From an uncultured Bulleidia sp. (GTDB lineage: Bacteria; Bacillota_I; Bacilli_A; Erysipelotrichales; Erysipelotrichaceae), in assembly GCA_934754415.1 (NCBI GenBank), contig CAKVIS010000002.1, forward strand, positions 43,280 through 107,279: a stretch of 64,000 bases of DNA, given 5' to 3'. Shown here in pieces: positions 35,377-44,489 of this stretch (position 1 is its first letter; each line of letters starts with the position of its first letter). A program made the translations under genes and the position numbers. Below the pieces are notes generated by a model. It saw only the letters and a program-made list of their open reading frames with translations, was not told the origin of the DNA and searched no databases.

Positions 35377-36477
35377 TTACTTATTGGCATTTTTTAACAA
35401 AATGACGGAAATGTCTGCTTCAGCCTCAGTGCCACCTGCATGATCGCCTTGAACAAAGTTCACTTTATCTGGCATTCCAAACATCAAAGAAATATCCGAT
35501 TTGGCAACAGCAAGAAAATCTCCAAGGAATTCCTTCATTCTGTCATGAGGTACTCCCTGCCCAAAAAAAGACTTTTTCACCACCTCTTCTGGTGTATACA
35601 GATCAAAACTATCCCCATACACTTCCAGAAATCTGTGAAAGAAATACTCTTTTTTCTCTTCATGAATATAGAAAGCAATTGTTCTTGGCTCCAGAGCCGG
35701 CTTTTTCAGAAAACATTCCACCAGTTCCGGATGTTCCTCCATAGCCTGACCATGCACATCTATCTGAGAATGATCTGCAAGTACTATCACTCCCACATCT
35801 TCAGGAAGCTGTCTGGAATACTCTTCTGTAATCTTTTCAAGTTTCAATACCTCTTTACCTGTTTCCGGTGCAGAAGGACCATGTATGTGCATAAACGTAT
35901 CCAGTGCATCATAGTACGCATAAATATAGTGCATATCTGTATTCTTTGAAACATCCACTATGTTCTGCCACATTTCACTGTAAGTAGTGGAAGGATAGCT
36001 TTTACCCCATGAAGGCCATATGGTACAGCTGTTCAGATGCATTTCCTCTTCCAGAAAAGTAACAGGCAAAGCTTTCTCCACAAAACCTGGATAAGACTCT
36101 CCTGTATACTGATCTTTATTCATAAACAAAATGATATTGGCATCTATTTCCTGAAAATACTGATTCCATCCAAGCCATCCATTTTCTGCAGGGGTTTTCC
36201 CTGTTCTTAAAGAAGTAGTAGCCGCAGAGGTTGTAGGAGGAAAAACCGTCATTGTTTTTTTCGCTCTGTTTTTCAAGAAAAAACCGTTTGCATTACAATG
36301 TTTTTCAAGAACAGAAGTGCCTAAGGCATCTATCAGTAATACAACCACACATCTGAAATGATTCATCTCCAGCCATTTATCTATGACAGGATCTGTATCA
36401 TGATACACTTTTTTACCTGCAAATTTTCTGACAGAATTGGAAACAGCTACAATCCCACCATAAGTACTCCATTCCAT
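35377..36477 (-). CDS. Alkaline-phosphatase-superfamily nucleotide pyrophosphatase/phosphodiesterase
   Basis: 366 residues. Metal ligands and nucleophile appear in order: VLLIDALG (about 46), the Thr nucleophile in TVFPPTTSAATTSLRTG (split, about 78-94), YYDALDTFMHIHG (about 195), LADHSQIDVHG and GDHAGG. This is the NPP-type arrangement of two-zinc phosphodiesterases. No signal peptide is seen, so it is cytoplasmic. Substrate unknown; nucleotides or nucleotide sugars are usual. It lies 12 bases after asnB on the same strand and may share its T-box-controlled transcript. Confidence 0.85.
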   Translation of the reverse strand: MEWSTYGGIVAVSNSVRKFAGKKVYHDTDPVIDKWLEMNHFRCVVVLLIDALGTSVLEKHCNANGFFLKNRAKKTMTVFPPTTSAATTSLRTGKTPAENGWLGWNQYFQEIDANIILFMNKDQYTGESYPGFVEKALPVTFLEEEMHLNSCTIWPSWGKSYPSTTYSEMWQNIVDVSKNTDMHYIYAYYDALDTFMHIHGPSAPETGKEVLKLEKITEEYSRQLPEDVGVIVLADHSQIDVHGQAMEEHPELVECFLKKPALEPRTIAFYIHEEKKEYFFHRFLEVYGDSFDLYTPEEVVKKSFFGQGVPHDRMKEFLGDFLAVAKSDISLMFGMPDKVNFVQGDHAGGTEAEADISVILLKNANK

Positions 36478-36489
36478 ATGTAATTCTCC

Positions 36490-38070
36490 TTACTTTGCAC
36501 TATTTCCATAGTTACTGAGATACCTTGCAGAAGGATCGTTCACATCACAGCCTTTCCAGTGTTTATTTGGCATCCAGTAATCTTTAATCAGTGCATCCAG
36601 TTTAGGATAGTATACCTCAAAAATATCTCTGTAGAGTAAAGACTCCTTTGTAAAAGGCGCACACCAGGTATATTTCTTCACATCCTGTGCATAGGTTTCA
36701 TCTGTATATTTCATGGAAGCATATTCCTTTAAATCATCCGCAAGAGAATGACCTACTGCATCAGAAAAAGCTGCTTTGTCTCTGAAAAGAATATCTTCCG
36801 GTAACAGGTGATCTTTTTCAAACGCATGTCTCAGCAGATACTTTCCCATGCCATACGTATTCATCTTCATAGCCGGATCGATATCCATCACGTATTGTGC
36901 AAAATCCAGATCTCCGAAAGGTACTCTTCCCTCCATGGAGTTAGAGGAAATACATCTGTCTGCACGCAATACGTCATACATATACAGTTCTTTGATTCTC
37001 TTTTCTGCTTCTGTCTGGAAACTCTGTTTATCCGGGGCAAAATCAGTATATTTATATCCAAAGAGTTCATCACTGACTTCACCTGTCATTAACACCTTAA
37101 TGTTGGTAGTTTCATGAATCTTTTTGCATAAAATATACATTCCAAGAGAAGCACGTATGGTTGTAATATCCCATGTTTCAAGAGTTTTGATAACTTCTGG
37201 CAAAGCTTCCAGAATATCCTGTTTTGTCATGGTAAATTCTGTATGTACAGAGCCAATGTATTCCGCCACTTCACGTGCATATTTTAAATCGATGGCATCT
37301 GTATCCATACCTATTGCAAAAGTGCGAATTGGTTTATCGCTGTGTTTTTGCGCAATGGCACATACAAGTGAAGAATCCAATCCGCCTGACAGCAGATATC
37401 CTGCTTCAGCATCAGCATCCATTCTTTTTACCACTGCCTTAATCAGCTTGTCATGAATGGAACTGCAGACTGTTTCAAGATCATCTGTGATTACTCTGTC
37501 TGCTTTATAGATTTTTCTATAGGCAACCCATTCTCCGTTACAGTAATAATATCCCGGAGGAAATGGCATGATACCTTTGCATATTGGCTGCAGACTGGCA
37601 ACAGTAGAGCCAAAACAAATCTTTCCGTTTTCTGTATATCCATAGAATAAAGGACGAATACCAATGGGATCTCTTGCCGCAATCCATCCGGTTTTCGGAT
37701 CATACATTGCCATGGCAAATTCCGCATCCAGCATGGAGAACATTTCCATTCCCTTCTCTTCAAATAATGGTAAAAGAATCTCACAATCTGAATCTGACGC
37801 AAACGTATATCCTTTCTTTATAAGCATTTCCTTAACAGGGCGAAATCCATAAATTTCCCCGTTACACACAACATACTTTCCGTCTTTTTCAAATGGTTGC
37901 ACACCTTCAGGTGTCAATCCCATGATTGCCAGTCTTTGAAAACCTAAAATACCGTTTCCTGTATCCATGATTCTGGAATCATCCGGTCCTCTGTCCTTTA
38001 ATGCAGACAGACCTTTCTTAAAAGCTGTGACATCTGTTGCTGAATCTGTTGAAACTAAAATACCGCACAT
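36490..38070 (-). CDS. asnB: Asparagine synthase B (glutamine-hydrolysing)
   Basis: 526 residues. Cys2 after the initiator Met is the N-terminal nucleophile of the class II glutaminase domain (MCGILVS; RGPDDSR; VCNGEIYGF). The synthetase domain has the SGGLDSSLV pyrophosphate loop (about 229) and GEVSDELFGY. It makes asparagine from aspartate, glutamine and ATP. GGAGG precedes the ATG. A T-box leader with a likely AAC specifier lies upstream, so expression should rise when tRNA-Asn is uncharged. Confidence 0.95.
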   Translation of the reverse strand: MCGILVSTDSATDVTAFKKGLSALKDRGPDDSRIMDTGNGILGFQRLAIMGLTPEGVQPFEKDGKYVVCNGEIYGFRPVKEMLIKKGYTFASDSDCEILLPLFEEKGMEMFSMLDAEFAMAMYDPKTGWIAARDPIGIRPLFYGYTENGKICFGSTVASLQPICKGIMPFPPGYYYCNGEWVAYRKIYKADRVITDDLETVCSSIHDKLIKAVVKRMDADAEAGYLLSGGLDSSLVCAIAQKHSDKPIRTFAIGMDTDAIDLKYAREVAEYIGSVHTEFTMTKQDILEALPEVIKTLETWDITTIRASLGMYILCKKIHETTNIKVLMTGEVSDELFGYKYTDFAPDKQSFQTEAEKRIKELYMYDVLRADRCISSNSMEGRVPFGDLDFAQYVMDIDPAMKMNTYGMGKYLLRHAFEKDHLLPEDILFRDKAAFSDAVGHSLADDLKEYASMKYTDETYAQDVKKYTWCAPFTKESLLYRDIFEVYYPKLDALIKDYWMPNKHWKGCDVNDPSARYLSNYGNSAK

Positions 38071-38090
38071 ATATTTTTCCTCCGAGTACT

Positions 38091-38393
38091 AAAAAACAGT
38101 TCCTGTCCTTATAAGGGACGAAGAACTGTATACTCCGCGGTGCCACCCAACTTATTGATATGCATCAATCACTTTTTTCCAACTATCATTGAATATCAGT
38201 CTGATAACGGTCTGCTTCCGTCAAAGCCTACTTTAAGAGAATTTCGGTTTGAAGCTCCAAGGTGTTCTTTCACTGTTTCGTAGATAGAACGGTTCCCACT
38301 ATTCCATTCCTCACTTAATCCCGTAAGCAGATACTTTTCCTTTTCATTGCTTATGTAAATGTTTTACTCTATTTTCAGCAACTTATCAACACC
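38091..38393 (-). ncRNA. T-box riboswitch (asparagine) controlling asnB
   Basis: Read on the minus strand. Stem I is closed by GGTGTT (38393-38388) with AACACC (38266-38261). A candidate specifier AAC followed by A lies at 38277-38275. The conserved T-box core GGGTGGCACCGCGG is at 38148-38135, with TGGCACC the part that meets the tRNA tail and forms the antiterminator. A terminator stem (ACAGTTC.../...GAACTGT, then TTTTTT) is at 38129-38091. The gene downstream makes Asn, matching the specifier. The T-box identity is certain; the specifier assignment is a reading by eye. Confidence 0.92.
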
Positions 38394-38410
38394 ATTTTTC
38401 TGAAAGTTTT

Positions 38411-39079
38411 TCATTCTTCTCTGTAGGTTGCCATCAACTGCTTGAACATATCCTGCACAGAAGGTGGTGTATAGGTTATGGCATTGGCACCTGCAAGAAT
38501 TGTGTCCAGTACTGTTTCCTCTGTGTTACCTCCTGAAGCTATCACTGGTACACCAGGATATTCTGCACGTATTTTACGTACAACCTCACAGGTTTGATGT
38601 CCGCAGGCAATATTTAAAACAGACGCTCCTGCTTCAAGTCTTGAACGAATATCTGCATCTTCTTTTGTCACTGTGACAATCACCGGGATATCCACTGCCT
38701 TGGAAACTGCCAGCAGATTCAAATCAGAAATCGGTGCATTCAGTACCACACCCATAGCTCCCTGTGATTCCACATCTTTTGCAAGTGACACTGTACGCAA
38801 ACCTTTGGTCGCACCCCCTCCTACTCCACAAAACACAGGAATATAGGAAGCTTTAATAATTGCATCACTGATAGCCTGTTGCGGAGTAAACGGGTATACT
38901 GCAAACACTGCATCAGCATCACAATTTCGAATAATGGCAAGATCTGTAGTAAACACAAAACTTCTGATTCTTCTTCCGTTAATAACTATACCGCTTGCCT
39001 GGTGTATTGCTTCTGGTAACCGTAAAATATTTTTACGTAATCTCCCTCCGATTTCAGGAATATTTGTATTTTCTGACAT
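38411..39079 (-). CDS. TIM-barrel protein of unknown function
   Basis: 222 residues. Repeated beta-alpha units end in Gly-rich phosphate-binding loops (FCGVGGGATKG about 84; VIASGGNTEETVLDTILAGANAITYTPP in outline, about 180-207), as in NanE, TrpF and HisA-like barrels. The family is conserved in lactobacilli and related Firmicutes, where it is often called only a hydrolase. I can give no reaction. AGGAG precedes the ATG. It lies downstream of the lactonase gene on the same strand, upstream of the T-box. Confidence 0.75.
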   Translation of the reverse strand: MSENTNIPEIGGRLRKNILRLPEAIHQASGIVINGRRIRSFVFTTDLAIIRNCDADAVFAVYPFTPQQAISDAIIKASYIPVFCGVGGGATKGLRTVSLAKDVESQGAMGVVLNAPISDLNLLAVSKAVDIPVIVTVTKEDADIRSRLEAGASVLNIACGHQTCEVVRKIRAEYPGVPVIASGGNTEETVLDTILAGANAITYTPPSVQDMFKQLMATYREE

Positions 39080-39160
39080 AAAAGTTGCTCTCCTTATATC
39101 CGTATTGTAAAGGATCCAAAACCATAATCAGAATATACATTTTTCATATACTGTCTCTTT

Positions 39161-40354
39161 TCACACAACAGCAAGAGAAGAAACACCCGGACAATCTATA
39201 TGATCAACTTCTTTCACAATCTCTTTTGTAAGAGGATCCAGTGCGTATACATATATCTTTCCTGTATCACAAAGTGCAACAAACAGATAGTTTCCATCTT
39301 TGCTTACAGCAAAACCTCTTGGATCTTTCCCAGGCAGGGTATAAGAAGCTGTATACGCAAGTTTTTCTTTTTCCATCTTCAGTAAAGAAATAGTTCCAAA
39401 AGAAGAAAAACACCTGTTAGATACATAAACATACTCTTTAAATACATGAATATCACTTGGCATGGCACGTCTTTTATCTGCCATACCACAGGTATTGATT
39501 TCTTCTTTATCTGCATGAGGCTTATCAAAATGAGGTAAAGGATACACATCATAATATGTTTTGGGCATAGTAATAGATATGTCAAGTGCATATAGTTTTC
39601 CCTGCTTCAGTTGAAACAGAGATACTGCAGGATAATTTTCATACAGTACAAAGGCATATTCTCCCAGTATCTCCATATGTCTTGGAGCATACCCGTATGG
39701 ACACTGGCATTCCTGTATAAGCAGCAATCTGTTATTTTTATATGTAAAGACCTCAATGGTATCCTTACCTCTGTTACATGTATAGATATATTCTCCCTGA
39801 GTTTTGACACAATGAAGATGGCTTGTGGACTGTCCTCCACCATGACACCAGTATCCACTTCCGTGTATGACCTGAAGATCCTGTAAATTTCCTATAGATC
39901 CATCCTTCTGTACTGCAAACATGGCCACAGAACTGTCATCAAACTGTCTCTCCAGCACAAACTGTCCAAGATTATTTTTGATGTAATGGCAGGTCACAGT
40001 TGTATGAGAGCCATGATTTGTGACAAACAGATGTTTTCCATCATCACTTTTCACCACATAGGAAGGTCTTGAACCATAAGAAATCGATTGACTGATTTTT
40101 TGAATTGTTCCATCTGTTTTATTCACCGCATAGGCAGATACACCACCACCTGAGCCATTAAGTCCTGTAAAATCTTTTACCTCGTTGGTACAGTACAGTC
40201 TGTCACCATACACCTTTAAAATACTTGGCTGTACATCTTCAACTTCCTGTAGTTTTTGAAGATGTTCTCCATCAAAGCTGAACACGGTAATACCTTTACC
40301 GCTTCCTTTCAGAGATCCTGTGGATTCTGTAATCGATCCTGCATATATGTACAT
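39161..40354 (-). CDS. Lactonase-family beta-propeller protein (6-phosphogluconolactonase-like)
   Basis: 397 residues. Repeated blade motifs such as PSYVVKSDDGKHLFVTNHG, GEYIYTCNRGKDTIEVF (split) and DPRGFAVSKDGNYLFVALCD match the seven-bladed YkgB/Pgl lactonase family. Some members open 6-phosphogluconolactone; many are uncharacterised. GGAGG precedes the ATG. No glucose-6-phosphate dehydrogenase gene is near, so the pathway role is open. It follows coaD behind a short terminator. Confidence 0.82.
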   Translation of the reverse strand: MYIYAGSITESTGSLKGSGKGITVFSFDGEHLQKLQEVEDVQPSILKVYGDRLYCTNEVKDFTGLNGSGGGVSAYAVNKTDGTIQKISQSISYGSRPSYVVKSDDGKHLFVTNHGSHTTVTCHYIKNNLGQFVLERQFDDSSVAMFAVQKDGSIGNLQDLQVIHGSGYWCHGGGQSTSHLHCVKTQGEYIYTCNRGKDTIEVFTYKNNRLLLIQECQCPYGYAPRHMEILGEYAFVLYENYPAVSLFQLKQGKLYALDISITMPKTYYDVYPLPHFDKPHADKEEINTCGMADKRRAMPSDIHVFKEYVYVSNRCFSSFGTISLLKMEKEKLAYTASYTLPGKDPRGFAVSKDGNYLFVALCDTGKIYVYALDPLTKEIVKEVDHIDCPGVSSLAVV

Positions 40355-40374
40355 AGTATGTTCCTCCTGATAGT

Positions 40375-40398
40375 AAAAAGAACCCTTTTCAGGTTCTT
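40375..40398 (-). terminator. Probable terminator after coaD
   Basis: Seven-base stem AAGAACC / GGTTCTT with a seven-base loop, then TTTTT on the minus strand. It overlaps the coaD stop codon. Confidence 0.65.
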
Positions 40399-40885
40399 AA
40401 TAATACTTCGACATTCTGTCCTGTACTTCTTCAATAATAATATCCGGCACCATGTTTTCTATATTCCCATGATTCAATGCAATTTCTTTAACTACAGAAG
40501 ATGACAGGAAAGAATATTCCGGTCTTGCAATCATCAGCATGGTTTCAATACTGCTGTTCAGCATCATATTGGCAGTAGCCTGCATCAGTTCATATTCATA
40601 GTCAGAGACTGCTCTGATACCACGAATAATAACGTTAGCGCCAAGGCTCTTTGCCATATCCACAGTCAGCCCTGTACCAATCACTACCGTGACATTTTCA
40701 AGGTGTGAGGCTTGTACACTCAGTTCAATCAGTCTTTTTCTTTCTTCTTCCTGAAATAAACAATGTTTATTTGGATTTCTCATAATCAGAACAATCACTT
40801 CGTCAAAGATTTTACTTGCACGCTGAATGATGTCCATATGTCCGTTTGTAACAGGATCAAATGTCCCGGAATACACTGCTTTCAT
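40397..40885 (-). CDS. coaD: Phosphopantetheine adenylyltransferase
   Basis: 162 residues, standard length. The nucleotidyltransferase motif YSGTFDPVTNGHMDII (5-20, T/HxGH type) and the RGIRAVSDYEYELMQA segment (about 88-103) with SSSVVKEIA identify CoaD, the penultimate step of coenzyme A synthesis. CoA supply fits the CoA-based butyrate pathway next door, although the gene is divergent from ptb and probably constitutive. Confidence 0.96.
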   Translation of the reverse strand: MKAVYSGTFDPVTNGHMDIIQRASKIFDEVIVLIMRNPNKHCLFQEEERKRLIELSVQASHLENVTVVIGTGLTVDMAKSLGANVIIRGIRAVSDYEYELMQATANMMLNSSIETMLMIARPEYSFLSSSVVKEIALNHGNIENMVPDIIIEEVQDRMSKYY

Positions 40886-40933
40886 TTTTATCGTCCTTCT
40901 TTTTATATTCCCTTTTCATTCAAGGGGTTTACC

Positions 40934-40962
40934 TTGAATCTACCATGTGAATATGTTAACAT
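40934..40962 (+). promoter_or_regulatory. Promoter of ptb-buk
   Basis: -35 TTGAAT (40934-40939), 17-base spacer, -10 TAACAT (40957-40962). The thl promoter has the same layout with TTGAAA and TAACTT. A Rex-like box covers the end of the spacer and the -10. Confidence 0.65.
40945..40962. promoter_or_regulatory. Rex-like redox operator upstream of ptb
   Basis: A-TGTGAA-TATG-TTAACA-T fits the Rex consensus TTGTKAANNNNTTMACAA with mismatches only at the outermost bases. The core of 15 bases (40946-40960) is identical to one in the thl promoter. Rex is an NADH-sensing repressor of fermentation genes; no rex gene is in the window. Confidence 0.7.
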
Positions 40963-41005
40963 ATAGCATGTGTAAAAGCAAATAAGGAGGCTTTTCAAAA
41001 AGATT

Positions 41006-41932
41006 ATGGCAAAAAACTTTAGTGAGCTTTTATCAAAACTTTCATCTTCTTCAAAGAAAGTTTTGTCTGTCGCATGCGCAGAAGACAAAGCAGTGTTAGA
41101 AGCTGTTCAGGGCGCACACGAAATGGGAATTGCTGATGCAATTCTTGTAGGTGATGAAGCAAAAATTCGTTCTATCGCAAAAGAAATCAATATGAATCTG
41201 GATGAATTCACTATCATCAATGAACCAGATGGTGACCAGGCTCCATTAACAGCTGTCAAGTTAGTGCATGATGGAAAAGCAGATATGTATATGAAGGGAC
41301 TTCTTCCAACAAAGAACTTCCTGAAATCCGTTCTTAATAAAGAAGTAGGTCTGAGAACAGGTAAACCTCTGTCTCACGTTGCTGTTTTTGAAATTCCAGG
41401 TATGGATCGTTTACTTTTCTTATCTGATGTAGCTTTTATTCCATATCCTTCTTTACAGGATAAAAAAGACATTATCGCCTATGATGTAGACGTTGCTAAA
41501 TCCTGTGGAGTTGAAAATCCTAAAGTTGCTCCATTAGCAGCTGTAGAAGTTGTTAACCCTAAGATGCAGAACACTGTTGATGCAGATGAATTACGTAAAG
41601 CATGTGAAAACGGAGAAATCAAAGACTGTGTAGTTGATGGACCTCTTTCTCTGGATATTGCTTTATATCCTGAAGCTGCAGAAGAAAAAGGTGCTCAGGA
41701 CCGTCCATGTGCAGGTTGTGCTGATGTTCTGTTATTCCCTGACATTCATGCAGGTAACCTCGTTTATAAAACAATCGTACATATGGTACCAGGTGTTAAA
41801 AACGGCTGTATGCTGGTAGGAACAGCTGCTCCGGTTATTCTGACATCTCGTTCCGATACTAAAGAAACAAAGATTTATTCTATCGCTTTAGCAGCATTAT
41901 TATGTGAACACATGAGAAAGGTAAATGGTTAA
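41006..41932 (+). CDS. ptb: Phosphate butyryltransferase
   Basis: 308 residues, the phosphate acetyl/butyryltransferase family. DADMYMKG-type segment (KADMYMKGLLPTKNFLK, about 90-106), GLRTGKPLSHVAVFE and DVLLFPDIHAGNLVYK (split) are characteristic. It converts butyryl-CoA and phosphate to butyryl phosphate. AAGGAGG lies about 15 bases before the ATG, further than usual, with CTTTT/AAAAG able to pair between. buk follows one base after the stop, making a two-gene operon. Confidence 0.93.
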   Translation: MAKNFSELLSKLSSSSKKVLSVACAEDKAVLEAVQGAHEMGIADAILVGDEAKIRSIAKEINMNLDEFTIINEPDGDQAPLTAVKLVHDGKADMYMKGLLPTKNFLKSVLNKEVGLRTGKPLSHVAVFEIPGMDRLLFLSDVAFIPYPSLQDKKDIIAYDVDVAKSCGVENPKVAPLAAVEVVNPKMQNTVDADELRKACENGEIKDCVVDGPLSLDIALYPEAAEEKGAQDRPCAGCADVLLFPDIHAGNLVYKTIVHMVPGVKNGCMLVGTAAPVILTSRSDTKETKIYSIALAALLCEHMRKVNG

Positions 41933-41933
41933 T

Positions 41934-43013
41934 ATGGCATACAATATTCTGGCAATCAATCCGGGTTCTACTTCTACAAAAATCGCATTATTTGAAGATG
42001 ACACAAAAGTATCTGAAGTTGTGTTAGATCATCCTGCTTCAGAAATGGCTAAATTTCCAAAAACAATCGATCAGCTTGATTTCCGTTACAACGTTATCAT
42101 GAACTATCTGAAAGAACAGAATTATGACGTCACTAAGCTGGATGCCTGTGTAGGAAGAGGCGGCTATCTCCACCCTATTACAGCAGGTACGTATACAGTG
42201 AATGATGCTATTGTTCACGATCTGACTATTGCATTACATGGAGATCACGCTGCCAACCTTGGCGGACTTCTTGCAAAGAAAATTGCTGATCCACTGGGAA
42301 AACCTTCTTATATCGTAGATCCAACTGCAGTAGATGAATTACAGGATGTTGCAAGAATTTCAGGTATGCCTGATATTTCCAGACGTTCTTTAATCCATGC
42401 ATTAAATATGCGTGCTGTCACAAGAGAATATGCTAAATCTGCAGGCAAAAAATTCGAAGAAGTAAACTGTATTGTTGCCCACATGGGTGGTGGATGCACA
42501 ACTGGTGTTATCACTAATGGTAAATGGATCGATATGTACAACGGTCTTGATGGTGACGGTGCTTTTGCTCCAACACGTTCCGGTGCAGTTCCTGTCGGCG
42601 ATTTGATTCGTTTATGCTATTCCGGCAAATATCCAACAGTAGACGCCATGATGAAGCGTGCTGTAGGTGATGCTGGTATTGTAGCTTACCTTGGTACAGC
42701 AGATATGCGTGAAGTTAACAAGATGATTGAAAACGGTGATAAGAAAGCCAAACTGATCAAGGAAGCTTTCATCTATCAGCACGCTAAGGATATCGGTGCT
42801 CTTGCCACTGTATTACACGGTAAAGTAGATGCCATCCTGTTAACTGGAGGTATCGCTTATGGTAAGGATATCGTTGACGGTATTGCCTCCTATGTAGACT
42901 GGATTGCTCCTGTTGTAGCTATTCCTGGTGAAAGAGAAATGATTGCTCTTGCTCAGGGTGCTCTACGTGTATTAACTGGTGAAGAAGAAGCTAAAACTTA
43001 CGAAGCTGAATAA
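41934..43013 (+). CDS. buk: Butyrate kinase
   Basis: 359 residues, ASKHA-fold acetokinase family. Seen: ILAINPGSTSTKIALFE (4-20), VAHMGGGCTTG (about 186), DGAFAPTRSGAVP and AILLTGGIAYGKD (about 303). It converts butyryl phosphate and ADP to butyrate and ATP, the energy-yielding last step. The start is the ATG after TAA-T, three codons inside a longer frame, with AGAAAGG upstream in the ptb gene. Confidence 0.95.
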   Translation: MAYNILAINPGSTSTKIALFEDDTKVSEVVLDHPASEMAKFPKTIDQLDFRYNVIMNYLKEQNYDVTKLDACVGRGGYLHPITAGTYTVNDAIVHDLTIALHGDHAANLGGLLAKKIADPLGKPSYIVDPTAVDELQDVARISGMPDISRRSLIHALNMRAVTREYAKSAGKKFEEVNCIVAHMGGGCTTGVITNGKWIDMYNGLDGDGAFAPTRSGAVPVGDLIRLCYSGKYPTVDAMMKRAVGDAGIVAYLGTADMREVNKMIENGDKKAKLIKEAFIYQHAKDIGALATVLHGKVDAILLTGGIAYGKDIVDGIASYVDWIAPVVAIPGEREMIALAQGALRVLTGEEEAKTYEAE

Positions 43014-43024
43014 TACAATCTGTG

Positions 43025-43057
43025 AAGTTCTTATTCTGATGGAATAAGAACTTTTTT
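43025..43057 (+). terminator. Terminator of ptb-buk
   Basis: Perfect twelve-base stem AAGTTCTTATTC / GAATAAGAACTT, five-base loop, then TTTTTT. Confidence 0.92.
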
Positions 43058-43064
43058 ATGTTCA

Positions 43065-43095
43065 AAGAAAACGGATAGCAATGTTTGCTATCCGT
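43065..43095 (-). terminator. Terminator of the DHFR-GH1 operon
   Basis: Perfect ten-base stem ACGGATAGCA / TGCTATCCGT with a five-base loop, followed on the minus strand by TTTC-TTT. It stands tail to tail with the ptb-buk terminator. Confidence 0.85.
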
Positions 43096-43097
43096 TC

Positions 43098-44489
43098 TTA
43101 TTTCCCGCTCATTTCCTTAATAACCTGCTGATAATAATAGAAGCTGTCCTTCTTATATCTTTTCAGCTCTTTGATGTTCTCATTGCTTCGATCCACAAAC
43201 ACAAGTCCATAGCGTTTATCCATTCCTTGAGAAGAACTTAATACATCTGTAAACGACCATGGTTCATATGCAAACAACTCTACCCCGTCGTCAATGGCAC
43301 AGGACATAGCCTCTATCATTTCTTTCATATAGGCAATACGTGAATCATCATGAATTCTGTTATCCTCAGATACTGTTTCTCTGGCAGACCATCCATTTTC
43401 ACTGATCATGATTGGAAGATGGTATCGTGCATACAGTCTTCTTAATGCAAAACGTAATCCTGTTCCGTCACAGTTCCAGTTGAACTCACTATATGGAGTA
43501 TACGGGTTTCTGTAGTATTGATACTCTCCTTTTTTAGCACGACTCTGACGTGGTAATTCAGGACCTGTATATTCACCATGCATGCCTTCTCCAATATATT
43601 GCCCAATCACTTCCGTCACATACCAGTTCACAGCTATGAAATCAGGTTTTGCATCAGCTAACAACAATTCATCCTCAGGAAGCATGTCAAACATGACTCT
43701 TTCTTTTTTTAGCGTATTGATAAAGTATTGCGGATATTTACCGTAAAAATGCACATCAATCAATGAGAACACATTGAAATCATCCTGTTCATAAGCAAGT
43801 AAAACATCGCTGGATTTGAATGTCGCCGGTAAACGTGTTGTATAGGAAATACAAGGCCCTATTTTCCCTTTTAAATGCATGGATCTGTACAGTTTAGTAA
43901 CCAGGGCATGTGCTATATTCATATGATGAAATGCCTGATATGCTTCTTTCATGGATGTTATTCCCTGAAAGAAAGGAATCTGTGTAATCACCATCTGTTC
44001 ATTGATTGTAAGCCAGTATTTCACTCTGTCTCCAAAATTGTCAAAACAAACTTTTGCATACTGCACAAAAGCATCTATACACCGACGTGATACAAATCCA
44101 TTGTATTTGTCCACAAGGATCTGAGGCAAATCAAAGTGATACAAAGTCACCACTGGTTCTATATGATTAGCCTCCAGCTCATCAATGACACGATTGTAAA
44201 AATCCAAGCCCGCCTGATTTACTTCTCCCTCTCCTTCTGGAAGAATACGTGTCCAGGCAATGGAGAAGCGAAAACTTTTCAGACCACATTCTTTCATCAG
44301 ATGAATATCTTCTCTATAGCGATGATAGAAGTCCACTGCAACCTCTGTATCAGCTATATGCTTTTCCACAGCCTGTTTATGTAATCTTACGTCACTGACA
44401 CTTAAAGACTTACCATCTGTCAGATAGGCGCCTTCTGCCTGAAAAGCAGAAATAGCAGCACCCCATAAAAAATCTTTTGGAAAACTCAT
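43098..44489 (-). CDS. Glycoside hydrolase family 1 (probable 6-phospho-beta-glucosidase)
   Basis: 463 residues, (beta/alpha)8 GH1 enzyme. FPKDFLWGAAISAFQAEGA start; acid/base Glu164 in TINEQ; nucleophile Glu364 in ISENGW. The VLSSSQGMDKRYGLV loop (about 416-430) offers the Ser, Lys and Tyr that hold the 6-phosphate in phospho-beta-glucosidases, so a PTS-derived substrate is likely. It splits beta-glucosides in the cytoplasm. Its ATG overlaps the DHFR stop (ATGA), an unusual pairing. No PTS gene is nearby. Confidence 0.88.
   Translation of the reverse strand: MSFPKDFLWGAAISAFQAEGAYLTDGKSLSVSDVRLHKQAVEKHIADTEVAVDFYHRYREDIHLMKECGLKSFRFSIAWTRILPEGEGEVNQAGLDFYNRVIDELEANHIEPVVTLYHFDLPQILVDKYNGFVSRRCIDAFVQYAKVCFDNFGDRVKYWLTINEQMVITQIPFFQGITSMKEAYQAFHHMNIAHALVTKLYRSMHLKGKIGPCISYTTRLPATFKSSDVLLAYEQDDFNVFSLIDVHFYGKYPQYFINTLKKERVMFDMLPEDELLLADAKPDFIAVNWYVTEVIGQYIGEGMHGEYTGPELPRQSRAKKGEYQYYRNPYTPYSEFNWNCDGTGLRFALRRLYARYHLPIMISENGWSARETVSEDNRIHDDSRIAYMKEMIEAMSCAIDDGVELFAYEPWSFTDVLSSSQGMDKRYGLVFVDRSNENIKELKRYKKDSFYYYQQVIKEMSGK

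Noticed and set aside
40951..40964. Perfect palindrome ATATGTTAACATAT in the ptb promoter as a separate operator
   Set aside because: The matching thl promoter lacks the outer symmetry but keeps the Rex-like core, so the Rex box explains both better.
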